Shown: piece after piece, positions 16,848-26,144 of the stretch | How positions within the stretch are numbered: the first letter of the stretch is position 1 | Layout: the number at the start of each line of letters is the position of its first letter | Assembly (NCBI RefSeq): GCF_004402405.1 | Contig: NZ_SOFE01000002.1 | Coordinates: 25,081 to 89,080 of the forward strand | From: Cryobacterium levicorallinum | GTDB lineage: Bacteria; Actinomycetota; Actinomycetes; Actinomycetales; Microbacteriaceae | Direction of reading: 5' to 3' | Length of the DNA stretch: 64,000 nucleotides | Made by a program: the position numbers and the translations under genes | Notes under the pieces: model-generated | Seen by the model: only the letters and a program-made list of their open reading frames with translations | Told to the model about the DNA's origin: nothing | The model's database searches: none

Positions 16848-17807
16848 ATGAAGAAGAACAGAAACTGGCTCGCCGCGCTCATCGTCATTTCCCTGGCGCT
16901 GGCAGGATGCACGGCCAATTCGGCAGACACGACGACCGCCGCATCCGCTGAGATTGTCATCGCCGTCGTCACGCACGGAACACCGGGGGACACCTTCTGG
17001 GATGTCGTCAAGAGCGGCGCGGAGCAGGCCGGCACCGACCTGGGGGTTACCGTCACGTACCAGGGCGATGGCGACCCGGTGAAGCAGAGCCAGCTGATCG
17101 CTGCAGCCATCGCCACGAATCCGGATGGCCTCATCGTCTCGATGGCCAACCCCGACGGCGTTCGGAATGCGGTTGAAAAGGCGGTCGCCGCTGGAATCCC
17201 GGTGATCACCATCAACTCCGGCCTTGAGCAGTCCAAGGAATTCGGTGCCCAGACCCACATCGGTCAGAGTGAGTTTATCGCCGGCCAGGGCGCGGGCGAG
17301 CAGCTCGCCGAAGCTGGTGTCAGCAACGTCATCTGCGTCATTCACGAGGCCGGCAACACCGGGCTGGAAGAACGCTGCGATGGAGCAGCTGACACCCTCG
17401 GCGGCACGGTCACCAACGTTCAGGTTGACGTCGCGAACATCGCGGACGCTCAGAACACCATCAAGAGCAGCCTTCTGGCCGACTCGTCCATCGATGGCGT
17501 GCTCACCCTGAACCCGGGCATCGCCGTCGCGGCCAGCCAGGCCATCGAGGAAGCCGCCAGCACGGCGCAACTGGCGACCTTTGACGTGTCTTCCGACGTC
17601 ACCCAGTTGATACTCGACGACAAGATCCTGTTCGCCGTCGACCAGCAGCCCTACTCCCAGGGCTACCTCCCGGTGACCTTCCTCACCCTGCAGGCTCGCA
17701 ACGGCGATGTTGTCGGCGGCGGTCTGCCGGTCTACTCCGGCCCTGGCTTCGTCACGAAAGACAACGCCGATCAGGTCGCGAAGTTCGCGAAGAATGGAAC
17801 GCGATGA
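16848..17807 (+). CDS. Sugar ABC transporter substrate-binding lipoprotein (RbsB/FrcB type)
   Basis: 319 residues from ATG 16848, with GAAGGT as ribosome site. The signal peptide ends in a lipobox LALAGC, so the mature protein is a lipid-anchored binding protein. The body is a periplasmic-binding-protein type 1 fold (residues about 35-315), with typical segments VTHGTPGDTFWDVVKSGAEQ and GVLTLNPGIAVAASQAI. It is the first gene of a three-gene importer with 4 bp ATGA overlaps. The ligand is probably a pentose or hexose; fructose-type Frc systems share the single-ATPase layout, but specificity cannot be read from sequence. Confidence 0.88.
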   Translation: MKKNRNWLAALIVISLALAGCTANSADTTTAASAEIVIAVVTHGTPGDTFWDVVKSGAEQAGTDLGVTVTYQGDGDPVKQSQLIAAAIATNPDGLIVSMANPDGVRNAVEKAVAAGIPVITINSGLEQSKEFGAQTHIGQSEFIAGQGAGEQLAEAGVSNVICVIHEAGNTGLEERCDGAADTLGGTVTNVQVDVANIADAQNTIKSSLLADSSIDGVLTLNPGIAVAASQAIEEAASTAQLATFDVSSDVTQLILDDKILFAVDQQPYSQGYLPVTFLTLQARNGDVVGGGLPVYSGPGFVTKDNADQVAKFAKNGTR

Positions 17808-18859
17808 CCCGTACCGCACCCGCGGTGACTGATGAACGGATGATCGATGAAAGGCTCAAGCCAGCCGGTCTCATCATCACGCTGCTGCGCCGACCCGAGG
17901 TCGGCGCAGCAGTGGCCGCCCTCGCGATCTTTATCTTCTTCTCGGTCTCGACGCAGGCGTTTCTGACGCCTGCCGGCGTGGCCACCTGGCTCTACTCGGC
18001 ATCGCTGTTCGGCATCATGGCCGTCGCGGTTGCCCTGCTCATGATCGGCGGAGAGTTCGACCTCTCCGCCGGTGCCATGGTCGGTACGACCGGACTGATC
18101 GTTGGAATCGTCACGACCGAGTGGGGCGTCACTATCTGGCTCGCCCTCGTGATTGCCCTGGCGATTGCCCTGGCCATCGGTGCGGCGAACGCCTTCGTGG
18201 TGATGAAGACCGGGCTGCCGAGCTTCATCGTCACCCTCGCCACCTTCTTCATTCTGCAGGGAGTGAACCTCGCGGTCACCAAGATCATCACCGGCACGGT
18301 GTCGATTCAGGGCATGAGCGACGTTCCCGGCTTCGATGCTGTCAAGGTGTTCTTCGGCTCCTCGTTCGCATTGTTCGGCATGGACGTGAAGATCTCCATC
18401 GTCTGGTGGATCGCGATAACCGCTCTCGCCACCTGGATTCTGCTGCGTACTCGCTCCGGAAACTGGATCTTCGCGGTCGGTGGCCAGATCGAAAGCTCAC
18501 GCCAGGTGGGCGTGCCGGTCATGAAGGTCAAAATGGGCCTGTTCATGACCACCGCCGGTGCGGGCTGGCTCGTCGGAATGCTCCAGCTGTTCGACGTCTC
18601 GACGGTGCAGGCCACGACCGGAATCGGCCAGGAATTCATCTACATCATCTGCGCTGTGGTAGGCGGATGCCTGCTGACCGGCGGCTACGGATCGGCCATC
18701 GGTGCGGCCCTCGGCGCTCTCATCTACGGCATGACCCTGCAGGGCATCGTCTTCGCCCAGTGGGATAACAACTGGCTCAAGGCGTTCCTCGGTGGGATGC
18801 TGCTGCTGGCCGTGCTCGTCAACCTTTATGTACGCCGCCAGGCAGGAGTTCGCTCATGA
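17804..18859 (+). CDS. Sugar ABC transporter permease (RbsC/FrcC type)
   Basis: 351 residues from ATG 17804, overlapping the binding-protein stop (ATGA). Around 9-10 hydrophobic helices and the BPD_transp_2 signatures [20 protein letters not shown] near residue 83 and [20 protein letters not shown] near residue 288 identify the ribose/galactose permease family. It forms the membrane channel, presumably as a homodimer, with the lipoprotein before it and the ATPase after it. Confidence 0.9.
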   Translation: MTRTAPAVTDERMIDERLKPAGLIITLLRRPEVGAAVAALAIFIFFSVSTQAFLTPAGVATWLYSASLFGIMAVAVALLMIGGEFDLSAGAMVGTTGLIVGIVTTEWGVTIWLALVIALAIALAIGAANAFVVMKTGLPSFIVTLATFFILQGVNLAVTKIITGTVSIQGMSDVPGFDAVKVFFGSSFALFGMDVKISIVWWIAITALATWILLRTRSGNWIFAVGGQIESSRQVGVPVMKVKMGLFMTTAGAGWLVGMLQLFDVSTVQATTGIGQEFIYIICAVVGGCLLTGGYGSAIGAALGALIYGMTLQGIVFAQWDNNWLKAFLGGMLLLAVLVNLYVRRQAGVRS

Positions 18860-19653
18860 CGCCGGGAGACACATCCGCTGCCCCGCCCATTCTTGAGGTT
18901 CGGGATATCGGCAAGACATATGGTTCGATTCTGGCGCTGCGGGGAGTATCGGCCTCGGTCGGGGCAGGTGAGGTGCTCTGTGTGCTGGGGGACAACGGTG
19001 CCGGCAAGTCGACCTTCATCAAGATCCTCTCCGGGGCGCACGCGCACACCCACGGCAAGCTTCTCGCCTACGGTGTCGAGCGCACCTTCGGCAGCCCGCG
19101 CGAGGCGCTGGACCTGGGCATCGCCACGGTGTATCAGGACCTCGCCGTGGTTCCGCTGATGCCGGTGTGGCGCAACTTCTTTCTCGGCTCCGAATTGACG
19201 CGCGGGTTCGGCCCGTTCAGCCAGCTGGACGTCAAGGGGATGCGCCGGATCACCAAGGAAGAACTCGCCAAGATGGGCATCGACTTGCGCGATGTCGACC
19301 AGCCGATCGGCACCCTGTCGGGCGGTGAACGCCAGTCGGTGGCCATCGCCCGAGCCGTGTATTTCGGCGCGAAGGTTGTCATCCTCGACGAGCCGACCTC
19401 TGCTCTGGGAGTCAAGCAGGCCGGTGTCGTGCTGAAATACATCGCTCAGGCCCGCGATCGCGGCCTCGGCGTCGTCTTCATTACGCACAACCCGCACCAC
19501 GCCTACCCGCTCGGCGACCGGTTTCTGCTGCTGAAGCGTGGAACCAGCCTCGGCGGTTTCAAGAAGAGCGAGATCACGATCGAAGAGATGACCAAGCTCA
19601 TGGCCGGGGGAGCGGAACTTGACGCTCTCGCCCACGAACTCGCTCGCGCCTAA
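18856..19653 (+). CDS. Sugar ABC transporter ATP-binding protein, single domain (FrcA type)
   Basis: 265 residues from ATG 18856, again overlapping by 4 bp. It has one nucleotide-binding domain: Walker [10 protein letters not shown] (about 45-53), signature [14 protein letters not shown], Walker [12 protein letters not shown] and the switch histidine in [11 protein letters not shown]. Most ribose-type importers use a tandem double ATPase of about 500 residues; the single-domain form is like the rhizobial fructose transporter FrcA. The operon ends at a bidirectional terminator. Confidence 0.9.
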   Translation: MTPGDTSAAPPILEVRDIGKTYGSILALRGVSASVGAGEVLCVLGDNGAGKSTFIKILSGAHAHTHGKLLAYGVERTFGSPREALDLGIATVYQDLAVVPLMPVWRNFFLGSELTRGFGPFSQLDVKGMRRITKEELAKMGIDLRDVDQPIGTLSGGERQSVAIARAVYFGAKVVILDEPTSALGVKQAGVVLKYIAQARDRGLGVVFITHNPHHAYPLGDRFLLLKRGTSLGGFKKSEITIEEMTKLMAGGAELDALAHELARA

Positions 19654-19667
19654 CCCGCTGGATCCAC

Positions 19668-19719
19668 AAAAAAGTCTGGCCGTCTGACCCTTTGGGGTTA
19701 GGTGACCAGACATTTTTTT
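19668..19719. terminator. Bidirectional terminator between sugar ABC operon and gntR
   Basis: GTCTGG (19674-19679) pairs with CCAGAC (19706-19711), flanked by an A-run on the left and a T-run of seven on the right, with an additional inner CTGACCC/GGGTTAG pairing. The A and T runs allow termination in both directions between two convergent genes. Confidence 0.8.
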
Positions 19720-19738
19720 GGTGCTTTTGGCAGGACTG

Positions 19739-20503
19739 CTACTTCTCGACCAGCGTTACTTCGAAGGAGTACAGGTCGGGGCGATAGCAGTGCTGGCCGA
19801 ACTCGACCGCGCGTCCGGAGTTGTCGAAGGCCGTGCGGTCCATCGTGAGCAGCGCCGCATTCTTCTCGATCTCCAGCAGCACGGACTCCTCGTTGGTGGA
19901 TTTGCGTGCTCCGATGTGCTGGCGGGCGACCCGCATCGTCACACCGCGCGAACGCAGCACCTGGTAGAGCCCGTGCGCGACGAGATCGTTGGGTTCGATT
20001 CCGATGAATTCCTCGGGGAGCCAGTTTTCCATCACGGCGACCGGCACGTCATCGGCCAGGCGCACGCGCCGAATGTACAGGGTGGGACTGCCCTCGGCCA
20101 CGCCGAGTCGCTCAGCCGTTTTCGCATCCGCTACCCGGGTTTCGAGAGCGAGAAGGTGCGTCGAGGGAACCTTATGCGTGTTGGTGAGGTCGTCGTAGAG
20201 ACTGGTCAGTTCGACCTTGCGCGTCACCTGGCCGTGCACGACCTGGGTTCCGATGCCGCGACGGCGCACCAGCAGGCCCTTGTCGACGATTTCTTGGATG
20301 GCGCGGCGCACTGTTGGGCGGCTAAGGCCCAGGCGCTGGCCGAGGGCGACCTCGTTCTCCAAGCGTGATCCGGCCGGCAGTTCACCACTGAGAATGGCCT
20401 TCTCGATGCGCTGCGAGACTTGAAAATACAGCGGAATCGGGCCGGACCGTTCCAGATCCATGAACATTCCCATGGGGAGCGTGTTTTCTTCCTTCGCGCT
20501 CAT
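19739..20503 (-). CDS. GntR/HutC family transcriptional regulator
   Basis: 254 residues from ATG 20503, with GAAGGGG 4 nt upstream. The N-terminal winged helix (PLYFQVSQRIEKAILSGELP... LGLSRPTVRRAIQEIVDKGL, residues about 24-90) is followed by a UTRA effector domain (about 105-245). HutC-type regulators bind sugar phosphates or amino-acid derivatives. Position suggests control of the convergent sugar ABC operon and of itself; a perfect palindrome lies 37 bp upstream of its start. It is also co-directional with the beta-helix genes upstream, which could be targets instead. Confidence 0.88.
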   Translation of the reverse strand: MSAKEENTLPMGMFMDLERSGPIPLYFQVSQRIEKAILSGELPAGSRLENEVALGQRLGLSRPTVRRAIQEIVDKGLLVRRRGIGTQVVHGQVTRKVELTSLYDDLTNTHKVPSTHLLALETRVADAKTAERLGVAEGSPTLYIRRVRLADDVPVAVMENWLPEEFIGIEPNDLVAHGLYQVLRSRGVTMRVARQHIGARKSTNEESVLLEIEKNAALLTMDRTAFDNSGRAVEFGQHCYRPDLYSFEVTLVEK

Positions 20504-20539
20504 GTGACCCCTTCACTGACATGCCAAGAGCTTTGGCTG

Positions 20540-20553
20540 ATTGTCATGACAAT
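20540..20553. promoter_or_regulatory. Perfect palindrome ATTGTCATGACAAT, candidate GntR operator
   Basis: A 14 bp perfect inverted repeat sits in the 70 bp gap between gntR and the upstream beta-helix gene. Half-site TTGTCA recurs at 20571 (GTTGTCAGG). GntR proteins bind such palindromes as dimers, so autoregulation is likely. I found no clear second copy in front of the sugar ABC operon. Confidence 0.55.
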
Positions 20554-20573
20554 ATCAGGTCATAGCGACGTTG

Positions 20574-21674
20574 TCAGGAGGCGCGGCAGGTCACATTCAT
20601 GACGCCCTCCGCGGCGCCGGTGGCGGTGTTATTGCATTCGACAATATTGCTGAGCTCCGGCGTCATCGAATAGCCAAAGCCCGGACCGTTCACGGCGGCG
20701 GTGTTATTGCGGAAGATATTGTCTGTGCCCCACCCGTCGAGGATCTCGTGGGTCTGAAAACCGTCACGGAGCGAATTCGTGCCGGTGTTCGAGTCGATGA
20801 CCCAGCCGTTTCCCTTGATATCCACCCAGGAGTCGGCCTCGCTCAGCGCCGACCCGTCGAAGGTATTGTGGCTGACAATTCCGTTGCTTGTGCCCTCCTT
20901 CACATCGACGGCTTCCGAGGTCGTCTGCGAGAACGAGTTGCCCGTCACCGTGTTGCGATCGCTCCGGTCTGGCTGGCATCCGCTGATATCGCACCAGTTG
21001 CTGTCGGCTGTGCCGATATAGACACCCTCGCCGAACTTCGGTTTGCGCAACCCGGTGTCGAAAACGATGTTGTCGGCGACGGTGTTGTCGGTGCTGAACC
21101 GGCGAAGGTGGATGGCTTCGTCGCCGATCGTAGAGACGGTCAATGCGCGAATGGTGGACCCGACAGTACCGTCTGCCATGACACCTTTTTGCCCGTTTGT
21201 GACAGAAAACCCCACCAGATTCCAATACTGGGCGCCGTCGAGATGCATCACGTAGCCGTTCATCGGGTCGCCGCCGTCGAGCACACTGTCGGTTCCGCCG
21301 CACAGAGTGATCGGCTCGTCGACGGTGCCTGACGTCGTCGCGACGAAGTTGCCCTGATAGTTTCCGTCCGCCAGCCCGATGACGTCCCCGGGTGCGGCGT
21401 CGATGAGTGCTGAGGACAGCTCGTCAGCCGATACTACGTCGATCGTCGCGCGCGGGCAACCTGCCCCTGGTTGGGGCCGCACAGAGTCCTGTTGCGCGGC
21501 TGTGGCGGAGGGCGAAGGCACGGGGGACGCGCCCGCAGTCGGCTCCGCAACGGTGGCTGCAGGGGCAGGCCGGGCTATTGAAACGGATGCCCAGACCAAG
21601 CCGACGGCCAGTGCGCCTCCCAGAAATGCAGCGCCTAAGGCGAACCAAGGTCGGTTGGCGAGCAGCTGTTTCAC
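20574..21674 (-). CDS. Membrane-anchored right-handed beta-helix protein (polysaccharide lyase/epimerase-like)
   Basis: 366 residues from GTG 21674, overlapping the upstream gene by 4 bp (GTGA). A short cytoplasmic start is followed by a membrane helix (ALGAAFLGGALAVGLVWASV), a Pro/Ser/Ala spacer and then a parallel beta-helix domain with repeated Asn-rich turns (NTVADN, NTVTGNSF, SHNTFDG). Motifs EGVYIGTADSNW, DVKEGTSNG and SWVDIKGNG are shared with the paralogue at 25131-26144. Several Cys residues suggest extracellular disulfides. Beta-helix proteins of this type include pectate/alginate lyases and mannuronan epimerases; catalytic residues cannot be assigned. It is the third gene of a tight operon with a GT2 synthase. 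Confidence 0.75.
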   Translation of the reverse strand: MKQLLANRPWFALGAAFLGGALAVGLVWASVSIARPAPAATVAEPTAGASPVPSPSATAAQQDSVRPQPGAGCPRATIDVVSADELSSALIDAAPGDVIGLADGNYQGNFVATTSGTVDEPITLCGGTDSVLDGGDPMNGYVMHLDGAQYWNLVGFSVTNGQKGVMADGTVGSTIRALTVSTIGDEAIHLRRFSTDNTVADNIVFDTGLRKPKFGEGVYIGTADSNWCDISGCQPDRSDRNTVTGNSFSQTTSEAVDVKEGTSNGIVSHNTFDGSALSEADSWVDIKGNGWVIDSNTGTNSLRDGFQTHEILDGWGTDNIFRNNTAAVNGPGFGYSMTPELSNIVECNNTATGAAEGVMNVTCRAS

Positions 21675-23599
21675 GTAGTAAGTTCCATTCCGTCTGGTTC
21701 GAACGCCCGTAGAACGCGTTCAGGCGGCTGCTCGGAGCGGTGTGCGCCGAACTTCGGGTCAGCGATCGCAGCTGGAGGCGTTCGCACTTGATTCAGGTCG
21801 GCGGCATCGACCACGCCCAAGGTTAGGGTACTCATCGGAGCCAGGTTGGCATAAGGATGCACAATTCCCGTGCGCTTGCGTCGCATTCCGGTGCCGGCGG
21901 TGATGAGCACCAGAAGTCCCAGGCTGAGCCACATGACGGTGAGCGGCTGAAAAATGCTCCGCAACAGGACATCCAGCGGTTTCGTGCTCCTCCAGTCGTC
22001 GAGATCGTTCTCGGCCCGAATCGTCCCCTCGGTGCGGGACACGTCGATGCCGCTCGGTCCCGTACCCGACACAGTGTTGTGGCTCACCGTCGATGGTGCC
22101 GCGATGCCCACAAGTGTGATCGCGTGGTTGTTGACCTCTTCGACGACGTTTCGGTCGATGAGACCCGAGGAATCCCGCAGATAGATGCCGATGCCGCCTC
22201 CGACCACGGTATTGCCCTGCACCGTGGCATTTTGCACCAGATCGCGCAGTGCTATTCCCTGGAGGTCGGAGCGTTCCACGAGGTTATTCTTGACGATCAC
22301 GCTATCTGTCCCGCCGCGGATCACAATGCCCATCGTGTGGTTCTTGACGGTATTGCCAGAAAGAGTGATGTTAATGCCGCCGACAACGTCGATGCCATAC
22401 CGACCATTCGCGGTAATTATCGAATTATTGATTGTGTTGTTTCCAAACGTGCCAGTGGGGTTGCCAGTGGCGTTCGGCCCCTCTGCGAGGGGACGGCCGT
22501 CGATGGAGACGCCATTGCGGCCATTTCCCGATGACGTCAATCCGTCAAAGATGACCCCGGTGGTCGCTCGGGAGAGAGCAAATCCGTCAAGCGCATTGTT
22601 CGTCGATGCGGAGCTCGAGACTCGGCTGTTTGTCACGTGGCGATGAAACACCAACCCATTGACTATGTTGTCGCTGAACTCGGAGTCGTGGACATCGACA
22701 CCTTCGGCACTCGTGACAAACAGCCCAAAGGCGTTGTGGTCGAAATGAGACGACGTGATCGACGCCGACACATAGCTGTAACCCCTCAGGTCCGGCTCGA
22801 GGTCCAGCGTTTGCGCCTCATCCGGTCCAGCCGGAATGAGCTCCTGCCCGTACACGATCGGGTTACCATCGTCCGATAGAGCAAGGTCGCCTTTGCTCTC
22901 CGTCGTGGTGGCTGGAAGCTCGGTTCCGGTCAGGGATACGCCGCCGGTCATGCCGGACCAAAAACCGAGATGATGAAAATTCGCGTTCGAAAAGCTTGCA
23001 TGGCCGCCGATGACACGAATGTAAGCTCGTCCATCCGACGTGTCCGTGTCTACCGTTCCGGTGTCTGGATCCCAGCTTGAGACATCCAGCGGTTCCTCGG
23101 CTGACCCTCCCAGGGTGAGGGAGCCACCCATTGTGACAATGGACACGAAGAGATCAGAGCTGCTGACCAGACGCAGTGCCAGCCCATCGCTGCTGTGAAA
23201 GTTGAGGGTTGCGCCCTCCTCGACGACGATGTTCTCTGAGAGCAGGTAGGAACCGTCGGGCTGACGCACCAACCCTCGTGGGGAAAGTTTGAGGAGATCG
23301 TCAAACGAGTAGTCGGCCTCACGGCTGGTCAACACCAGTGTGTATGAACTGCCGGTAGCCAGTCGATACGGCTTGAATTGATTGACGCCGGTCCATTCGG
23401 CTGCGTTGCTAATTGCCCGAACGTCAATGAGCCGTCGGTCCTCGGCGGCAACGAGCAGGGCTTCGGCGGTCGGATCGCCTGGATAGGGCGCGGCGGTGGC
23501 GGTTGTCTGGTCGTCTGCGGCGGCCGGAAGCACCGGAAACACAGGTAGGGCGACGAAGGCCCCGAGTGCTATCGCCAGCACCGCGGGAAGCAACCGCAT
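21671..23599 (-). CDS. Exported beta-helix protein with C-terminal membrane anchor (NosD/AlgG-like repeats)
   Basis: 642 residues from ATG 23599. An N-terminal signal peptide (LLPAVLAIALGAFVALPVFP) precedes about 520 residues containing many parallel beta-helix coils with N-rich turns (NSIITANGRYGIDV, NNLVERSDLQGIALRD, GNTVVGGGIGIYL), the pattern of NosD, AlgG epimerase and similar carbohydrate-active proteins. A transmembrane helix near residue 580 (WLSLGLLVLITAGTG) is followed by a cytoplasmic tail. The start overlaps the GT2 stop by one base (TAATG), so the two are translationally coupled. Epimerase, lyase or structural role is inferred only from fold and context. Confidence 0.75.
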   Translation of the reverse strand: MRLLPAVLAIALGAFVALPVFPVLPAAADDQTTATAAPYPGDPTAEALLVAAEDRRLIDVRAISNAAEWTGVNQFKPYRLATGSSYTLVLTSREADYSFDDLLKLSPRGLVRQPDGSYLLSENIVVEEGATLNFHSSDGLALRLVSSSDLFVSIVTMGGSLTLGGSAEEPLDVSSWDPDTGTVDTDTSDGRAYIRVIGGHASFSNANFHHLGFWSGMTGGVSLTGTELPATTTESKGDLALSDDGNPIVYGQELIPAGPDEAQTLDLEPDLRGYSYVSASITSSHFDHNAFGLFVTSAEGVDVHDSEFSDNIVNGLVFHRHVTNSRVSSSASTNNALDGFALSRATTGVIFDGLTSSGNGRNGVSIDGRPLAEGPNATGNPTGTFGNNTINNSIITANGRYGIDVVGGINITLSGNTVKNHTMGIVIRGGTDSVIVKNNLVERSDLQGIALRDLVQNATVQGNTVVGGGIGIYLRDSSGLIDRNVVEEVNNHAITLVGIAAPSTVSHNTVSGTGPSGIDVSRTEGTIRAENDLDDWRSTKPLDVLLRSIFQPLTVMWLSLGLLVLITAGTGMRRKRTGIVHPYANLAPMSTLTLGVVDAADLNQVRTPPAAIADPKFGAHRSEQPPERVLRAFEPDGMELTT

Positions 23600-24879
23600 T
23601 AGTGCACCGGTTCCGCGATAAGCGTGCGGGCCGTTTGCCCGTCGCCTCCGACGCTATCGGCGTGGCGCGTCAACCAGCCCTGTTTGTTCATGGTCACGAA
23701 GGCAAAAACCTTGATGGGGAGCGCGATGAAGATTACGGTCAGAGCTACGATCGGTAGAAGAAAAATTTCAACGGGGTGTCGCCGCAGGTGCGAGAAACCG
23801 CGGATTCCGCGCCCCAGAAGTAGCCAACCGACCGTGGCCACGATGCCCAGCGTGCTCAATTCCAGTCGGCTGAACAGCAGATATCCGATGGTCAGTCCCA
23901 TCGTGACCGGCGTGAGGAGAATCTGCAGCACAGTAATTTTTGTGACGAAGGGAACGCGCCAGAGCCACCCCTTCGCAATTGCGGTGAGATAGCAGCGGTA
24001 GGAGTTGCGGCTCCAGCGCACACGTTGCTTGACGAACGCAGCAAAGCTGGACGGGAACATTGAGAGCGCACGGGCGGAGGATTGGTGCACGGTTTTATAA
24101 CCGGATGCCAGAACCAGCCACGTGAGACGGCCGTCATCTCCCGAGATGCAGCGTCGACCCAGAAAGAATTCATTCTCAAGATTGTCGAGGACGGGCAGTA
24201 CCGCGTCACGACGATAGACCGCGGTACGGCCAGAAACGCAGGGCACGGCACCAGCGCGCCCCATAGCCGGAACGTAGTCGTAGTAGCGCAGATTGACGAG
24301 CCAATCAGCGATCCGGCGCCACAAACTGGTCTCGCGCTGGTAGACGTTCTGTTGGGTACTCACGCCGCCCACCAGCGGATCAATGAATGGTTTCTGAGCG
24401 GCCTCCAGAAAGCCATCGGTCCAGGACGTGTCTGAATCAGTTAGAAAGAGCAGTTCTGAGTCGGCCAAACGAATGCCGGCACCGAGTGCTGATCTTTTAC
24501 CAGCATGGTGAAACAGAATCGGTCGAATCAGCGGGTCGCTCAAAGCCTCGATGCGCTCGTAGGCCTCGATGTCGGCGACATCGAGCACGATGATGATCTC
24601 GGTCGGGTCTTGCGCGCGCCAGGACGCCAAACAACGCAGGAGAATTTCCGGATCCTCATGGAACGACGGCACGACGACAGAGCACGTCGTACGAAAAGTA
24701 CTCTCGATTGCGTGGGCCCGGCGGGACAAAACCACACGATAGAGCCAGAGAGCCCAGACGATTGATCCGGCGATGGCGATGGGAAAGTACGGGGCGAGAC
24801 TGGCAAGGGTGTCGGTAACGACGTGCCAACCATATTGCAGGAGTGCGGGTTCCGAAGCGAAAAAAGCGGATGGGGGCAT
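23599..24879 (-). CDS. Processive GT2 glycosyltransferase (hyaluronan/cellulose synthase-like)
   Basis: 426 residues from ATG 24879. One N-terminal helix, a GT-A catalytic domain and about four C-terminal helices. Catalytic motifs: DSD (148-150) for sugar-nucleotide/metal binding, GDDGRLT (247-253) with the base Asp, and QRVRW (285-289), the QxxRW motif that marks polymerising synthases. It would extend a polysaccharide and move it through the membrane. It is followed without a gap by two beta-helix proteins, the same combination of functions as Alg8 with AlgG/AlgL in alginate synthesis, although no PilZ or c-di-GMP component is present. The polymer is unknown. Confidence 0.85.
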   Translation of the reverse strand: MPPSAFFASEPALLQYGWHVVTDTLASLAPYFPIAIAGSIVWALWLYRVVLSRRAHAIESTFRTTCSVVVPSFHEDPEILLRCLASWRAQDPTEIIIVLDVADIEAYERIEALSDPLIRPILFHHAGKRSALGAGIRLADSELLFLTDSDTSWTDGFLEAAQKPFIDPLVGGVSTQQNVYQRETSLWRRIADWLVNLRYYDYVPAMGRAGAVPCVSGRTAVYRRDAVLPVLDNLENEFFLGRRCISGDDGRLTWLVLASGYKTVHQSSARALSMFPSSFAAFVKQRVRWSRNSYRCYLTAIAKGWLWRVPFVTKITVLQILLTPVTMGLTIGYLLFSRLELSTLGIVATVGWLLLGRGIRGFSHLRRHPVEIFLLPIVALTVIFIALPIKVFAFVTMNKQGWLTRHADSVGGDGQTARTLIAEPVH

Positions 24880-25052
24880 GGTGACGGGTGTCCTTGCCTA
24901 AGCATTGCCGGGTAAGCAAGCCAAAGACAGTCCCGGGACGGGGCCCGATCGACGGAGATCGAGATCGCGGTTGACCCGACACACAGCGGCCATAACCTGA
25001 CGATCTCTCGGCTATTGATTTGACCCTAGGGGAGGTGAAATGCCGGAGGCCA

Positions 25053-25069
25053 CCCCCAGACTGGGGGGG
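25053..25069. other. C-run/G-run hairpin in 250 bp gap
   Basis: CCCCCAG (25053-25059) faces CTGGGGG within a run of nine G (25063-25071), 56-70 bp after the stop side of the secreted beta-helix gene's 3' neighbour and ahead of the GT2 gene. It could terminate transcription from the 25131-26144 gene. The rest of the 24880-25130 interval shows no gene. Confidence 0.35.
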
Positions 25070-25130
25070 GGAGTGCGCTGTACTCGATCGAGGGGTTGGC
25101 GTTGGTGGGCGGCCGACGGGAAGCAGCGCT

Positions 25131-26144
25131 CTAGCTGCAAGCGATGTTGGTGAGTCCCTTCGTGGCCGTCGAAGAATCGCATTTCACGGTGTTTCCGGCA
25201 GTCTTCGACACAATGTTAACTTCGTAGCCGGGTACGCCCCCCGTTACGGTGTTCCAGCTGAATGCATTCTGCCCGCCCCAGCCGGTAAGCACTGAATGAA
25301 CCTGAAAAGCATCCAGCAGGGTCGAATCCCCTGTATTGCCGGAGATGGTGTAGCCATTGCCCTTGATGTCCACCCAGGAGTCGGCAGAGTTTTCTCCCGA
25401 CCATCCGGCGCGGTGGAAGGAATTTTGAATTATGCGACCGCCCGTGGTGCCTTCCTTGATGTCGATACCTTCGGCCGTGGTGTTGGTAATGGTGTTTCTC
25501 TCAACGATGACGTTGTCCGAGCGGTCTGGCGTCGTTGATGATCCCATGACGGAGCCCCAATTGCTCTTGGCGCTGCCGACGTAGATGCCTTCCCCGTACG
25601 CCGGAGTCTTGAGCCCGGTGTCGTGAATGAGGCTGTTGCGAATGGTGACATTGCTGCTGCTCGTTCGCACATGCACGGCTTCCTGGCCGATCGATCCCAC
25701 GTTCACACCGTCGATGACGCTGAAGTCGGAATTGTCCAAAACAATTCCCTTGGCTGCCTGTGTAACGCTGAATCCGGACAGGTTCCAGTACGGTGCGGTC
25801 AGGTGCAAGGCGTAGCCGGATTGTGTTGCAGAGCCCGTGGTGAGCACGGCGCGTCGGGAACCCGTCACGGTGATCGGTGCACCAGCTGTGCCGGATTGCG
25901 CGCCTGTAAACTTACCGAGGTACTTGCCGTCGGCCAGTGTGATGACGGTACCGGGTGTGGCGCTGGCAAGCGCGGACGTGAGCTGGGCCACGGTTGATAC
26001 TGTGACGGCCGTGGCCGCTGAGGCCGAAAGAGGCGTGGCAACGGCGCATATGACGAGTACAGCAGACGCGAGTATGGGCAGAGTGCGTGCGGGCAGAGCG
26101 CGTTCGGGGGTAACTGTGCTGGCAAAACGGGGTGAACGTGACAC
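25131..26144 (-). CDS. Secreted right-handed beta-helix protein, paralogue of the 20574-21674 protein
   Basis: 337 residues from GTG 26144, placed 8-9 nt after AAGGAG; an upstream ATG at 26219 lacks a site. A long signal peptide (LPILASAVLVICAVATPLSASA) precedes a single beta-helix domain. Conserved blocks EGIYVGSAKSNW, DIKEGTTGGRI and SADSWVDIKGNGY match the anchored paralogue closely, but there is no membrane anchor, so this copy should be released. Likely a polysaccharide-modifying enzyme for the polymer made by the neighbouring GT2 synthase. It is transcribed in the same direction as the GT2 operon, 251 bp upstream. Confidence 0.75.
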   Translation of the reverse strand: MSRSPRFASTVTPERALPARTLPILASAVLVICAVATPLSASAATAVTVSTVAQLTSALASATPGTVITLADGKYLGKFTGAQSGTAGAPITVTGSRRAVLTTGSATQSGYALHLTAPYWNLSGFSVTQAAKGIVLDNSDFSVIDGVNVGSIGQEAVHVRTSSSNVTIRNSLIHDTGLKTPAYGEGIYVGSAKSNWGSVMGSSTTPDRSDNVIVERNTITNTTAEGIDIKEGTTGGRIIQNSFHRAGWSGENSADSWVDIKGNGYTISGNTGDSTLLDAFQVHSVLTGWGGQNAFSWNTVTGGVPGYEVNIVSKTAGNTVKCDSSTATKGLTNIACS

